DNA from: an uncultured Marvinbryantia sp.
GTDB taxonomy: Bacteria > Bacillota > Clostridia > Lachnospirales > Lachnospiraceae
Direction: 5' to 3'
DNA length: 53,592 nt
Assembly (NCBI GenBank): GCA_934408725.1
Contig: CAKRVB010000019.1
Span: 1 to 53,592, forward strand
The notes beneath the pieces were generated by a model. It saw only the letters and a program-made list of their open reading frames with translations. It searched no databases and was not told where the DNA came from. Positions 16,392-25,721 of this stretch are shown here, in pieces (position 1 is the first letter of the stretch; each line of letters begins with the position of its first letter). Both the position numbers and the translations under genes were made by a program.

Positions 16392-18005
16392 ATGAGATGT
16401 ATTTATTGCGGGACACCTTTATCTGCAATTGATTATTGTACCGGATGTGGAGCGGACGTAACGCTGCAGAAGCGAATTGTCCGTATATCCAATCTGTTAT
16501 ACAATGAAGGACTGGAGAAGGCCAGTGTCAGGGATCTGTCTGGTGCGATTTCCTGTCTGAAGCGAAGTCTGAAGTTTAATAAAGAGAACATTGATGCCAG
16601 AAACCTGCTGGGTCTGGTGTATTATGAGACGGGAGAAGTGGTTTCCGCCTTGAGTGAATGGGTCATCAGTAAGAATACCGTGGAAGAAAATAATGCGGCA
16701 GATTTCTATATTGCAAAGCTGCAGTCCAATAAAAACAAACTGGAGACCATCAATCAGACTATAAAGAAGTATAATCAGGCGCTGCTGTACTGCAAACAGG
16801 ACGATGAGGATATGGCCGTGATTCAGCTGAAAAAGGTTCTGTCTCAGAATCCGAATCTGATCAAGGCTTATCATTTGCTGGCGCTGATCTATATGAAGCA
16901 GCAGGAGTACGAAAAGGCAAGAAAGCTGTTGAAAAAAGCGGCACAGATTGATACTACTAATACGACTACACTTCGCTATCTTCATGAGGTAGAAGAGGCT
17001 ACAGGAGTGGGAACCAATCTGAACAAAAGCAGCAGGAGATTTCGAAAGACAGTAGATGGAGAAGAAAGGGAGCCACATCTTCTGGGACCGGTAACCTATA
17101 AGAATGGTAATGATATCATTATCCAGCCGACCACATTCCGTGACAGTTCTACGATGGCTACTTTTTTGAATATTTTTATGGGATTTGTGCTGGGAGCAGC
17201 GTTGATCTGGTTTTTGGGAATCCCGGCGAATACCAGAAAGATTAACCAGGAAGCAAGTAAGTCTGTTACAGATGCGAATACCAAGCTGGCTTCAGAAACC
17301 GCTAAAGTCACCAGTCTGGAAAAAGAGATCGAAGATTATCAGGCAAAGGTGGATGAAGCGAATAACACGATGCAGGCTGCAAAGGATAAAGCAGACGGAT
17401 ATGACACCCTTCTGAAAGCAGCCAATGAGTTTATTTCCGGAGATCAGAATGCAGCAGGAAATACACTGGGAGAGATCGAGGCAGACAGTATGGAAGGTGA
17501 AGCCAAGACATTGTATGAAAGTCTGCTGAACAGTGTGAAAGGCGCTATGTACAGTTCACTGTACAGCCAGGGAGCGACTGCCTATTCATCAGGAGATTAT
17601 AAGACAGCAGCAGAGGCACTGAAAAAAGCAACGGAAGCAGATCCGACACAGTATGATGCCTGGTATTATCTGGCATTTTCATACTATAATCTGAATGATA
17701 CGGAAAATGCAGACAAGACTCTGGCTGAAACAATTGTCCGGTTCCCACAGTATGAGGAACTGCTTTCTCCTTATATCACAGATAGTTCCGTGTTGACGGC
17801 AGCGAAGTCCAAGAGCACTGGAAATGCTGCAGACACACAGAATAGCTCTTCTGACAGCAGTCAGACAACCAGTACAGAAGCCGGCCAGATAACGCAGGAT
17901 ATGAATGCTGTAACGGACCAGGATAGTGTGACACAGGATGCAGGAAATTACGATACCAGCAATGGCTACTATGACGAAAATGGTATCTGGGTACAGACAT
18001 ATTAA
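16392..18005 (+). CDS. Zinc-ribbon/TPR membrane protein
   Basis: A 537-residue protein of unknown role. It starts with a zinc ribbon (Cys3, Cys6, Cys16, Cys19), continues with tetratricopeptide repeats (about 40-200), a single transmembrane helix (about 256-278), a coiled coil (about 285-335) and a second TPR unit outside (about 370-460), and ends in a Ser/Thr/Gln/Asp-rich tail. The zinc ribbon and first TPR block would face the cytosol. Such proteins usually act as scaffolds; a link to envelope or sporulation work is only suggested by the position next to spoIIA. A strong ribosome site (AAGGGGGA) precedes the start. Confidence 0.8.
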   Translation: MRCIYCGTPLSAIDYCTGCGADVTLQKRIVRISNLLYNEGLEKASVRDLSGAISCLKRSLKFNKENIDARNLLGLVYYETGEVVSALSEWVISKNTVEENNAADFYIAKLQSNKNKLETINQTIKKYNQALLYCKQDDEDMAVIQLKKVLSQNPNLIKAYHLLALIYMKQQEYEKARKLLKKAAQIDTTNTTTLRYLHEVEEATGVGTNLNKSSRRFRKTVDGEEREPHLLGPVTYKNGNDIIIQPTTFRDSSTMATFLNIFMGFVLGAALIWFLGIPANTRKINQEASKSVTDANTKLASETAKVTSLEKEIEDYQAKVDEANNTMQAAKDKADGYDTLLKAANEFISGDQNAAGNTLGEIEADSMEGEAKTLYESLLNSVKGAMYSSLYSQGATAYSSGDYKTAAEALKKATEADPTQYDAWYYLAFSYYNLNDTENADKTLAETIVRFPQYEELLSPYITDSSVLTAAKSKSTGNAADTQNSSSDSSQTTSTEAGQITQDMNAVTDQDSVTQDAGNYDTSNGYYDENGIWVQTY

Positions 18006-18032
18006 AAAACAAATGAGGAACCTCGAAAAAGG

Positions 18033-18069
18033 GGGCTGCCGCAGACAATGCGGTGGCTCTTTTCTTTTT
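18033..18069 (+). terminator. Intrinsic terminator separating the folC-TPR unit from spoIIA
   Basis: GGGCTGCCGCA pairs with TGCGGTGGCTC around a GACAA loop, with TTTTCTTTTT after it. Confidence 0.85.
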
Positions 18070-18116
18070 GCACAAGATAAGTAAATTCAAGTGAAATAGT
18101 GAAAGGGAGAGTATAA

Positions 18117-18452
18117 ATGGAACAGTATTTTGAAATTTCAGGAACTGATTTACAGATCTATCTTCCGGAAGAAGTGGATCATTTTAATGCGGAACAACTG
18201 AGAAAAGAAGCTGACAGGATTCTGCAGAGCCGGAATATCAGGCGGATTGTGTTCGACTTCTCCAGGACGCAGTTTATGGACAGCTCCGGGATTGGAGTTA
18301 TTATGGGGCGGTATAAGAATATGCGTTTTATGGGAGGAACGGTAATTGCCGTACATGTGAATGAACGAATCCGGAGAATTCTGACACTGTCCGGAGTCTA
18401 TAAAGTTCTGGATATATACGAAGGACAGGCAGTACCATCTAATATGTTTTAA
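18117..18452 (+). CDS. spoIIAA: Anti-sigma-F factor antagonist SpoIIAA
   Basis: A STAS-domain protein of 111 residues that frees sigma-F from SpoIIAB in the forespore once dephosphorylated by SpoIIE. The phosphorylatable serine lies in [14 protein letters not shown] near residue 58, which is the hallmark motif. It is the first gene of the spoIIAA-AB-sigF-spoVA run. GGGAGAG precedes the ATG. Transcription should need Spo0A/sigma-H by family knowledge, but I could not pick out a convincing sigma-H box upstream. Confidence 0.97.
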   Translation: MEQYFEISGTDLQIYLPEEVDHFNAEQLRKEADRILQSRNIRRIVFDFSRTQFMDSSGIGVIMGRYKNMRFMGGTVIAVHVNERIRRILTLSGVYKVLDIYEGQAVPSNMF

Positions 18453-18462
18453 GGGGGAGAAC

Positions 18463-18900
18463 ATGAGCGAGACGAATGAAATGAAACTGGAATTTGACAG
18501 CCGGCCATGTAACGAGAGCTTTGCCAGAGTGTCGGTGGCAGCTTTTATGACACAGCTGAATCCTACGCTGGAAGAGGTTGCGGATGTAAAAACGGCACTT
18601 TCTGAGGCTGTGACGAATGCCATTGTACACGGATATGAAAATAAAGTGAAGAAAATATACATAGAGTGCCGTATGGAAGACCAGGAACTTCTGGTGAAAG
18701 TTACAGATTATGGCGTGGGAATCGAAAATGTAGAACTGGCTATGCAGCCACTTTATACAACCAAACCGGATGAAGAACGTTCAGGCATGGGGTTTGCATT
18801 TATGGAGGCCTTTATGGATGAACTGTCAGTGGAATCAGAACCAGGAAAGGGAACCACTGTGTGTATGCGGAAAAGAATAGGAAGATTTGAAAGGAAGTAG
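18463..18900 (+). CDS. spoIIAB: Anti-sigma-F factor / serine kinase SpoIIAB
   Basis: A GHKL-type ATPase of 145 residues that binds sigma-F and phosphorylates SpoIIAA. The N-box [14 protein letters not shown] is near residue 46, the DYGVGIEN motif near 84 and the glycine-rich ATP lid ([11 protein letters not shown]) near 106. It is complete and sits 10 nt after spoIIAA with the ribosome site GGGGGAG. Confidence 0.97.
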   Translation: MSETNEMKLEFDSRPCNESFARVSVAAFMTQLNPTLEEVADVKTALSEAVTNAIVHGYENKVKKIYIECRMEDQELLVKVTDYGVGIENVELAMQPLYTTKPDEERSGMGFAFMEAFMDELSVESEPGKGTTVCMRKRIGRFERK

Positions 18901-18902
18901 AG

Positions 18903-19622
18903 ATGGATCGCACCCTGTGGCTGATTGAATGTGCACACCAGGGGGATAAAAAAGCAAGAGAAGCGGCGGTAGAAGAAAATATGGGACTGGTCATGCATGT
19001 GGTGAAGCGTTATCAGGGAAAAACAACAGATATGGAAGATCTGATTCAGATCGGCTGCATTGGTTTGCTGAAAGCAGTGGACTATTTCGACCTGAACATG
19101 GATGTTCGGTTTTCAAGCTATGCTGTACCAATGATTCTTGGCGAAATCAGGCGGTATCTGAGAGATGACGGGATGCTGAAGGTCAGCAGATCTCTGAAAA
19201 ATATCGCATATCAGACATCAAAGACCAGGGAAATGCTGACGATACAGCTGGGAAGAGAGCCGTCCATAGAGGAAATCGCAAAGGAGACCGGAGTGGAAAG
19301 GGAAGAAATTATCATGGCCATGGAAGCCTCTGCGGAACTGGAATCTTTGCAAAAATCTGTATATCAGTCAGATGGAAATGAAATCTGCCTGGAAGATAAG
19401 GTGGAAGATGGGCGAGATGCGGTCAGTGAACTGATGAATCATGTTTTGCTTGAGGATATGCTGAAGGTACTGGATCCAGAGGAAAAAAGCCTGATCCATA
19501 TGCGCTATTATGAAGAAATGACACAGTCTCAGATTGCTGCAAAAATGAAGAAAACACAGGTTCAGATATCCAGGATGGAAAAAAAGATACTGAAGAAAAT
19601 GCGGTTATGTATAAAGGAATGA
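18903..19622 (+). CDS. sigF: Forespore RNA polymerase sigma factor F
   Basis: A sigma-70 family factor of 239 residues that turns on the first forespore genes. Region 2 contains MEDLIQIGCIGLLKAVDYFD and FSSYAVPMILGEIRRYLRDD. Region 3 follows at about 110-160, and region 4 has the helix-turn-helix MTQSQIAAKMKKTQVQISRME near the end. It is the third gene of the operon, followed closely by spoVAA, so spoVA genes can be read from the same transcript. Confidence 0.97.
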   Translation: MDRTLWLIECAHQGDKKAREAAVEENMGLVMHVVKRYQGKTTDMEDLIQIGCIGLLKAVDYFDLNMDVRFSSYAVPMILGEIRRYLRDDGMLKVSRSLKNIAYQTSKTREMLTIQLGREPSIEEIAKETGVEREEIIMAMEASAELESLQKSVYQSDGNEICLEDKVEDGRDAVSELMNHVLLEDMLKVLDPEEKSLIHMRYYEEMTQSQIAAKMKKTQVQISRMEKKILKKMRLCIKE

Positions 19623-19675
19623 AAAATGGGAAAGATAGAGAAAAACAAAAAATATACATTGAAAAGAGGGATCAT

Positions 19676-20317
19676 GTGGCAGCAGAAACCTTATATCTGA
19701 AGATTGACAGTAATGTTCTGGTGCATCAGAAGAATCTGACTGTGAAGGATATTGCACAGACAGCCTGTGCCAATTCGTCTGTACAGAATAAAATCCAGAC
19801 ACTGAAACTGAGTAATCTGCAAATTACAAAACCCGGAAGATATGTAAAGTCGGTTCTGGATGTACTGGAGGACATACAGAAGGAGTACCCTTCTCTGGAA
19901 ATTGAGAATCTGGGGGAAGCAGATTTTATCATTACTTATGAAGAAGAAAAGGGAAAAAGCCGCTTGACCGGATATCTGAAAACGATTATGGTCAGTGTCC
20001 TGAGTTTTTTCGGAGCGGCATTTTCCATTATGACATTTAATAACGATGTGGATATCCGTGGATTATTCGCAGATGTCTATCTGTTATTTACCGGGCAGAC
20101 ATCGGACGGGTTTACGGTACTGGAACTGGCGTATTCTTTTGGACTTGGAATTGGCATTATTCTGTTTTTTAATCATTTTGCTGGAAAAAGAATCGAAACG
20201 GACCCTACCCCTATGGATGTACAGATGCATACCTATGAGCAGGATGTGAATCAGACAATTATGTCCAATTATGGGGTAAGAAAAAAGCAGGAAAAGACGA
20301 CGGGAGAAAAAAGGTGA
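19676..20317 (+). CDS. spoVAA: Stage V sporulation protein AA
   Basis: SpoVAA belongs to the SpoVA group that moves dipicolinic acid into the forespore. This 213-residue form has an N-terminal soluble domain (TLYLKIDSNVLVH) and two membrane helices (about 107-125 and 152-175), ending with LGIGIILFFNHFAGKR, a family hallmark. I chose GTG 19676 because AGAGGG precedes it and the protein then begins where the B. subtilis protein begins. In-frame ATGs at 19607 and 19619 overlap sigF and have poor ribosome sites. It overlaps spoVAB by 4 nt. Confidence 0.88.
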   Translation: MAAETLYLKIDSNVLVHQKNLTVKDIAQTACANSSVQNKIQTLKLSNLQITKPGRYVKSVLDVLEDIQKEYPSLEIENLGEADFIITYEEEKGKSRLTGYLKTIMVSVLSFFGAAFSIMTFNNDVDIRGLFADVYLLFTGQTSDGFTVLELAYSFGLGIGIILFFNHFAGKRIETDPTPMDVQMHTYEQDVNQTIMSNYGVRKKQEKTTGEKR

Positions 20318-20739
20318 AAAGATTAGTGATCCAATATGTGGTTATGGCAGCTGGAGCCTTCAGTTGTGGATTCCTGGTGGCAGGAGGAGTGATTGCCCTG
20401 ATTGTAGGACTGGGAATTATAACAAGACTGACTGGCATCACCCATACGGCAAAAGAAAACAGATGGTATGAAAGTATGATTTTCCTGGGAGCAGTATTTG
20501 GAAGCTGCCTGACGGTATATTTGCTTCCGGTACCGCTGGGAAGAGCAGGGCTTCTGGTGCTGGGACTCAGTGCAGGAATTTATACCGGAGGATGGATTAT
20601 GGCCCTGGCAGAGATGGTGCATATGTTCCCAGTGTTTTCCCGCCGTATTGGGATTACCACAGGAATCGGGGCGATTATCTGGAGCCTGGCTCTGGGAAAA
20701 ATGACCGGCAGCCTGCTGCAGTTTTATGAGAACTGGTAA
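20314..20739 (+). CDS. spoVAB: Stage V sporulation protein AB
   Basis: A membrane protein of 141 residues with four predicted helices, part of the spoVA set. The GTG start at 20314 overlaps the spoVAA stop, and AAAAAGG lies before it. The opening QYVVMAAGAFSCGFLVAGG and the internal GLGIITRLTG match the family. In several Clostridia spoVAA/AB are absent, so keeping them next to sigF fits a Lachnospiraceae-like host. Confidence 0.92.
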   Translation: MKRLVIQYVVMAAGAFSCGFLVAGGVIALIVGLGIITRLTGITHTAKENRWYESMIFLGAVFGSCLTVYLLPVPLGRAGLLVLGLSAGIYTGGWIMALAEMVHMFPVFSRRIGITTGIGAIIWSLALGKMTGSLLQFYENW

Positions 20740-20751
20740 AGGAGAAATAAG

Positions 20752-21231
20752 ATGAGTGCGAACATAGAAAAAGAAGAAACAGAAAAATCAGAGGCCAGAG
20801 AAAAAAGAAATCAGTCATATCAGGAATATGTAAAGAAAGTGACGCCAAAGCACAGCGTGATAAAAAACTGCCTGAAAGCATTTGTAACAGGAGGAGCGAT
20901 CTGTCTGCTTGGACAGATATTGCTTCATATGGGAAATACACTGGGGCTGGATGAAGAGGCGGCAGCAGGATGGTGTTCTGTGATACTGGTGCTGATCAGT
21001 ATTATTCTGACTGCCGTAGGATGGTATCAGCCACTGGCTAAATTCGGCGGAGCCGGAACACTGGTTCCGATTACCGGATTTGCCAACTCAGTGGCGGCAC
21101 CGGCAATTGAATTCCAGAAAGAAGGACAGGTATTCGGGATAGGATGCAAGATCTTTAATATTGCCGGACCGGTAATTCTGTACGGCATTTTTACCAGCTG
21201 GGTGCTGGGCGTAATCTATTGGCTGATCTGA
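20752..21231 (+). CDS. spoVAC: Stage V sporulation protein AC
   Basis: SpoVAC is a forespore inner-membrane channel protein for dipicolinic acid and is mechanosensitive in B. subtilis. The 159-residue product has a basic, coiled N-terminus, then helices with the family motifs KAFVTGGAICLLGQ, FGGAGTLVPITGFANSV and the C-terminal FNIAGPVILYGI. The next partner expected, spoVAD, is not adjacent: it lies 11 kb further on at 32549 behind the antiporter cluster and is broken there. Confidence 0.96.
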   Translation: MSANIEKEETEKSEAREKRNQSYQEYVKKVTPKHSVIKNCLKAFVTGGAICLLGQILLHMGNTLGLDEEAAAGWCSVILVLISIILTAVGWYQPLAKFGGAGTLVPITGFANSVAAPAIEFQKEGQVFGIGCKIFNIAGPVILYGIFTSWVLGVIYWLI

Positions 21232-21301
21232 CAAAAAAATATAAGAAGAAAGGAAAAAAATATAATTGTTGTAAAATAAAGTTCCACTTACGGGATAAAC
21301 A

Positions 21302-21310
21302 TGGTATAAT
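21302..21310 (+). promoter_or_regulatory. Extended -10 promoter of the antiporter cluster
   Basis: TGGTATAAT (21302-21310) is an extended -10 element with a poor -35 region. It lies 30 nt before the first antiporter gene and gives that cluster its own start separate from the sporulation genes. Confidence 0.6.
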
Positions 21311-21339
21311 TATCACCAGAAATCTGAGGAGTGAGAACG

Positions 21340-21822
21340 ATGTTTTTATTATTTTTTCTTGTATGGATTATTTTCAATGGGGCGATTACAACGGAGATTT
21401 GTATCTTTGGAGTTGTAGTTGCCTTTTTGATGTTTGGATTTGTATGTAAATTCATGGATTACAGCTGGAGAAAAGAAAAACTGCTGATCCAGAGGAGTGG
21501 ATATTTCCTGCTTTATCTGGGTAATCTTCTGATCGAGATTGTAAGGGCAAATGTGTCAGTATGTCATTTTGTATTATCTGACAGAGATGAGATTCACCCG
21601 GTGATGGTATCTTTTCATACAACATTGAAGTCCAGTCTGGCCAGGGTGATTCTGACCAATTCCATTACACTGACACCGGGAACCATTACCGTATCGCTTC
21701 AGGGAGACGAGGTGATTGTCCATTGTCTGGACCGGTCACTGGCAGAGGGAATGGAAGACAGCAGCTTTGTGAAGATGCTGGAACATATGGAAAGGATAGG
21801 TGGAACAAATGGAAATCTATAG
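21340..21822 (+). CDS. mrpE: Mrp/Mbh antiporter subunit E (MnhE/MbhA type)
   Basis: A 160-residue subunit of a multi-subunit Na+(or K+)/H+ antiporter in the cytoplasmic membrane. Two N-terminal helices (residues 1-40) are followed by the NLLIEIVRANVSV segment and the hallmark LKSSLARVILTNSITLTPGTITV. ATG 21340 is preceded by GAGGAG at a good distance. It is the first gene of the cluster and overlaps the next by 14 nt. Confidence 0.92.
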   Translation: MFLLFFLVWIIFNGAITTEICIFGVVVAFLMFGFVCKFMDYSWRKEKLLIQRSGYFLLYLGNLLIEIVRANVSVCHFVLSDRDEIHPVMVSFHTTLKSSLARVILTNSITLTPGTITVSLQGDEVIVHCLDRSLAEGMEDSSFVKMLEHMERIGGTNGNL

Positions 21823-22201
21823 CAAATGTCCGTGGATATTTTCTATCATACTGATCTATCTGGCGGTATTGCTGTTCCTGTGTCTGCTTCGCGCAGTGAA
21901 GGGACCGACGATTGCAGACCGTCTGATGGCAGGAAATATGATGGGAACCATGGTTATGGTTATTATCTCGATCCTTGCCCTGTATCTGCAGGAAGGATAT
22001 CTGGTGGACATCTGTCTGATCTATGCCATGATCAGTTTTCTGGCGGTAGTAGTTCTGACAAAGGTATACACCGGTGTCTATCTGGAGAAAAAAGATCAGG
22101 AACAGAAAAGACAGGAGCTGAAAACGGCAGCTGAAAAGAAAGAACAGACAGTATTGCGGGAAGATACCACAGAAAGGGAGGAGCAGCATGGTAATTCTTA
22201 G
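21809..22201 (+). CDS. mrpF: Mrp/Mbh antiporter subunit F
   Basis: A 130-residue membrane protein with three helices and the family motif RAVKGPTIADRLMAGN near residue 28. A charged cytosolic tail (about 95-130, many Glu, Lys and Gln) is longer than usual for MrpF. ATG 21809 follows AGGTGG. Overlaps with both neighbours point to coupled translation. Confidence 0.9.
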   Translation: MEIYSKCPWIFSIILIYLAVLLFLCLLRAVKGPTIADRLMAGNMMGTMVMVIISILALYLQEGYLVDICLIYAMISFLAVVVLTKVYTGVYLEKKDQEQKRQELKTAAEKKEQTVLREDTTEREEQHGNS

Positions 22202-22562
22202 TTGGGTGCGTCTGGCACTGGGAATTGTTTTTTTACTGATTGGCATGTTTTTGTTTGGCATACAGATTCTGGCATTATTTAAATTTCGTTATGTACTGGA
22301 CCGCATGCAGGCAGCGGCCATGGGGGATACGCTGGGAATCGGAAGCTCTCTGCTTGGCCTGATGCTGCTGTCCGGATGGAATCTCACCACAGCAAAGCTG
22401 GCGCTGGTGGTGATCTTTTTATGGTGTTCCTCACCGGTATCGTCTCATCTGATTGCCAGACTGGAGGCGGTGACCAATCCAAAGCTGGAGCAGAAGTGCG
22501 AGGTCCCGGATGAGATACGAAAAAGCATAGAAGAGCAGAATCAGCAGAGAGGGGATGCATGA
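22188..22562 (+). CDS. mrpG: Mrp/Mbh antiporter subunit G
   Basis: A 124-residue subunit with three helices; the segment FKFRYVLDRMQAAAMGDTLG is the MnhG/PhaG hallmark, although it normally reads closer to RFPDxYxRxHAAT. The gene overlaps mrpF by 14 nt and is followed at once by the DUF4040 subunit. Confidence 0.88.
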   Translation: MVILSWVRLALGIVFLLIGMFLFGIQILALFKFRYVLDRMQAAAMGDTLGIGSSLLGLMLLSGWNLTTAKLALVVIFLWCSSPVSSHLIARLEAVTNPKLEQKCEVPDEIRKSIEEQNQQRGDA

Positions 22563-22847
22563 ATGAAGATCTTTGAATATATGCTGCTGGCATTTCTGGT
22601 ATTGTGTGCCGTTTCCGTCAGCTTTTCTAAAAATTTGTTAAACTCTATTTTGATTTTTATGAGTTTCAGTCTGATTATGTCTATTATGTGGATACTGCTG
22701 CAGTCACCGGATCTGGCCATTACAGAAGCTGCGGTAGGTGCAGGCGTGACGACGATTTTGTTTTTTGCCACTTTGAAAAAGATTCATGGCATGGAAGAGG
22801 ATCCAGATCAGGATGGAGAAGATCAGGGAGGAAAAAGACATGAATGA
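22563..22847 (+). CDS. DUF4040/MbhD-type antiporter subunit
   Basis: A 94-residue, three-helix protein that corresponds to the C-terminal part of MrpA and to archaeal MbhD. The diagnostic stretch is LQSPDLAITEAAVGAGVTT. It starts on the base after the mrpG stop. Being a separate small gene rather than fused to a large MrpA is the Mbh arrangement. The acidic tail (EEDPDQDGEDQ) is specific to this protein. Confidence 0.88.
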   Translation: MKIFEYMLLAFLVLCAVSVSFSKNLLNSILIFMSFSLIMSIMWILLQSPDLAITEAAVGAGVTTILFFATLKKIHGMEEDPDQDGEDQGGKRHE

Positions 22848-23802
22848 AAGCAGACAGGAGGAAAACAAAAAGCCGGCAGTGTATCGGATCTGGCGAGCCT
22901 TAAAGGGCCAGCCGGAGGAGAAAGCGGAGGAACTGACACTGGAGCGGGAACAGATCCTGGATGAGAAAGTACTGGAAGAGCATCGCCTGGATCATGAAAA
23001 GATGCTGGAGAAGACATATGACATTGAACATAATCCGATCTATGGATTTTTTCGCCGGTTTTATAAAGTGGCAGGCGTTTTGTGCTGTCTGGCACTGATT
23101 ATTATTTTGCTGGTGCAGGTTTCTTACCTTCCACCGGTGGGAAGCAGCAACAATCCAGGAAGTAATGAAGTGGCAGCCAAATATATTGAAGACGGACTGC
23201 AGGATACAGGAGCTGTAAATATCGTGACGGGCATGATTCTGGACTATCGGGCTTTTGATACTTTTGGAGAGTCTAATGTATTGTTTATTGCTACCTGTAC
23301 CGTATTGATTCTGCTGCGCAATGATAAGAAAAAAGGAAAAGACAGTGCCGAGGCAGAAGAACGCAGGGACAGCTATTATGAACCGAAGAATGATGTTATC
23401 CTCCAGACTATTACCAAAGTACTGGTGCCGATTATTTTTATTTTTGGAATTTATGTGATCCTGAATGGGCATCTGTCACCGGGAGGAGGATTTTCCGGAG
23501 GTGCGATCATTGGAGCCGGACTGATCCTGTATTTGAATGCTTTTGGATTTCAGAAGATCGAGCGGTTCTTTACAGAAAAGACTTATAAATGGGTAAGTTT
23601 TGGGTCACTGACTTTTTACTGCCTGGCAAAGAGCTATTCCTTTTATACCGGAGCCCATCATCTGGAAAGTGGCATTCCTCTGGGAAAGGCAGGAGCGATT
23701 ATCAGCAGCGGGCTGATTCTGCCATTGAATATCTGTGTAGGGCTGGTGGTGGCCTGTACCATGTATGCATTCTTTGCACTGTTCCGGAAAGGAGGATTCT
23801 AA
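22840..23802 (+). CDS. Fused MbhE-like/MrpB-like antiporter subunit
   Basis: A 320-residue protein that appears to join two subunits that are usually separate. Residues 1-65 form a charged cytosolic extension. Residues 70-165 resemble the MbhE segment (VNIVTGMILDYRAFDTFGE motif), and residues 190-320 are a MnhB domain with HLSPGGGFSGGAIIGAG. ATG 22840 has GGGAGG before it and overlaps the previous gene by 8 nt. The long charged N-terminus has no counterpart I recognise. Confidence 0.85.
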   Translation: MNESRQEENKKPAVYRIWRALKGQPEEKAEELTLEREQILDEKVLEEHRLDHEKMLEKTYDIEHNPIYGFFRRFYKVAGVLCCLALIIILLVQVSYLPPVGSSNNPGSNEVAAKYIEDGLQDTGAVNIVTGMILDYRAFDTFGESNVLFIATCTVLILLRNDKKKGKDSAEAEERRDSYYEPKNDVILQTITKVLVPIIFIFGIYVILNGHLSPGGGFSGGAIIGAGLILYLNAFGFQKIERFFTEKTYKWVSFGSLTFYCLAKSYSFYTGAHHLESGIPLGKAGAIISSGLILPLNICVGLVVACTMYAFFALFRKGGF

Positions 23803-23806
23803 AGAA

Positions 23807-24190
23807 ATGCTGTTATTTGGAGCAAATTTTATATCGAATATTGGAGAAGAAGTGGCAATGGTCTTATTCGGAATCGGATTTGCCAATCTGCTTTTTCAGA
23901 AAAACCTGATTAAAAAAATCATCGGCCTGAATATCATGGATTCCTCCGTTTATCTGTTTCTGGCCGAAAAAGGGTACATAGAAGGACGGCTGGCGCCGAT
24001 TGTGGTGAATGGAATTCAGGATGTGAATACCTACATCAATCCGATTCCCAGCGGACTGGTGCTGACAGGAATCGTGGTGTCAGTATCCGTTACTGCACTG
24101 ATGCTGTCATTGACGGTACGTCTGTACCGCAGATATCATACATTGGATCTGGATGAGATATCAGCCAGATTGAAGAAGGAGGGACTTTGA
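23807..24190 (+). CDS. mrpC: Mrp/Mbh antiporter subunit C (NuoK-like)
   Basis: A 127-residue, three-helix NuoK/MnhC homologue with the segment GFANLLFQKNLIKKIIGLNIM and IPSGLVLTGIVVSVSVTALML. GGAGG lies 11 nt upstream of ATG 23807. The last base overlaps the next start. Confidence 0.88.
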   Translation: MLLFGANFISNIGEEVAMVLFGIGFANLLFQKNLIKKIIGLNIMDSSVYLFLAEKGYIEGRLAPIVVNGIQDVNTYINPIPSGLVLTGIVVSVSVTALMLSLTVRLYRRYHTLDLDEISARLKKEGL

Positions 24191-25704
24191 TGGCTTTTGT
24201 ACAGAATGTGCCTTTCTTCTCCATTATTCTGTCCATGTTTTCCGGAATCATCAGTTCGGTGCTGCCTGAGAAGCAGGCAAAATGGCTGAATACAGCGGTG
24301 ATCACATTGGTAGGAGCAATGTCAGCCTGGCTGCTTTCCTATCTGCTGGAGGTGGGCGGAAGCTTTACCTTTATGATGGGACATTTTCCGGCACCCTGGG
24401 GAAATGAGATTCGAGCCGGCGCACTGGAAGCTTTGATGGCATTGATTTTTTCCATTATTATGCTGTTGTCCCTGCTGGGCGGAAGAAAGAAGTTAAAAGA
24501 CGAAGTAGAGATTACCAAACACAACATATATTATATCCTGACGGATTTGCTGCTCAGTTCTCTGTTGGCACTGATCTATACCAATGACCTGTTTACGGCC
24601 TATGTATTTGTAGAGATCAACACCATCTCAGCCTGTGGTCTGATTATGATCCGTCAGAATGGACGTACCATTGAGGCCGCAGTCCGTTATATGATCATGA
24701 GTCTTCTGGGCTCCGGTCTGCTCCTGATGGGGATCTGCATGTTATATGATCTGACCGGACATCTGCTGATGTCCAATATCAAAGAATCCGTGCAGCAGAT
24801 CATGGCGGAGGGCAGTTATCGTGTGCCAATGCTGATCACGATTGGATTGATTACAGTGGGACTTTCTATTAAAAGTGCATTGTTTCCATTTCATGCCTGG
24901 CTTCCGGATGCTTATGGATATTCGACCGTTTCATCTGCGGCGATGTTATCCAGTCTGGTGTCCAAAGGATATATTTTCCTGCTGATTAAGATCTTTTACC
25001 GGGTGATCGGTATCGATATTATTCGAAACAGTAATATCCTGAATGTACTGTTTGTCTTTGGACTTTGTGCCATGATTTTTGGCTCTGTCAGTGCCATCTG
25101 GGAAAATGATATTCGAAGAATGATTTCGTTTTCTTCTGTGGCGCAGATTGGTTACATTTATATGGGATTTGGACTGGGAACAGAAGCAGGAATGGTGGCC
25201 AGTGTCTTTCATATCCTGATGCATGCAGCGACCAAATCCATGCTGTTTATTTCCGCTATCGGACTGACAGATGCATCCAACGGAAGTCGTCATTTCGCAG
25301 AACTGACCGGCTCCGGGTACCGGAATAAGATAGCCGGTATAGGATTTACAGTGGGGTCGCTTTCCATGGTTGGAATTCCATGCTTTGCCGGGTTTGTCAG
25401 CAAAATTTTGTTTGCCCAGGCGGCAGTGGCCAATAATGCACCGGTGAAGATATTCCCAACGGTGATTGTTCTGGCTGTCAGCACGATATTAAATGCAGTC
25501 TATTTTCTGAAAACAGTGATTCGAATCTATGTGCCGGAGGATCCTGCATTTGAAAAACAGCAGGGCTATCTGTTTTTCCATATCTCCAGACAGAAATTGT
25601 ATGGATTGACAATCATCTGTTTTATTGCTTTGAATCTGGTGCTTGGAATGATGTCACAGCCGATTGTACATATCATTGAAATCGGTCTGCAGAATTTCTC
25701 ATAG
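24190..25704 (+). CDS. mrpD: Mrp/Mbh antiporter subunit D (ND2/ND4-like)
   Basis: A 504-residue proton-channel subunit with about 14 helices, homologous to complex I antiporter-like subunits. Key residues include the transmembrane lysine in SIKSALFPFHAWLPDAYG (near 220) and the later SSLVSKGYIFLLIK, and an early glutamate in TAYVFVEINTISACG (near 140). It is position 8 (MbhH) in the mbhA-H order. The ATG at 24190 follows AGGAGG. A TTG one codon upstream is less likely. Confidence 0.93.
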   Translation: MAFVQNVPFFSIILSMFSGIISSVLPEKQAKWLNTAVITLVGAMSAWLLSYLLEVGGSFTFMMGHFPAPWGNEIRAGALEALMALIFSIIMLLSLLGGRKKLKDEVEITKHNIYYILTDLLLSSLLALIYTNDLFTAYVFVEINTISACGLIMIRQNGRTIEAAVRYMIMSLLGSGLLLMGICMLYDLTGHLLMSNIKESVQQIMAEGSYRVPMLITIGLITVGLSIKSALFPFHAWLPDAYGYSTVSSAAMLSSLVSKGYIFLLIKIFYRVIGIDIIRNSNILNVLFVFGLCAMIFGSVSAIWENDIRRMISFSSVAQIGYIYMGFGLGTEAGMVASVFHILMHAATKSMLFISAIGLTDASNGSRHFAELTGSGYRNKIAGIGFTVGSLSMVGIPCFAGFVSKILFAQAAVANNAPVKIFPTVIVLAVSTILNAVYFLKTVIRIYVPEDPAFEKQQGYLFFHISRQKLYGLTIICFIALNLVLGMMSQPIVHIIEIGLQNFS

Positions 25705-25721
25705 GGGGCTTAGGATTAAGA

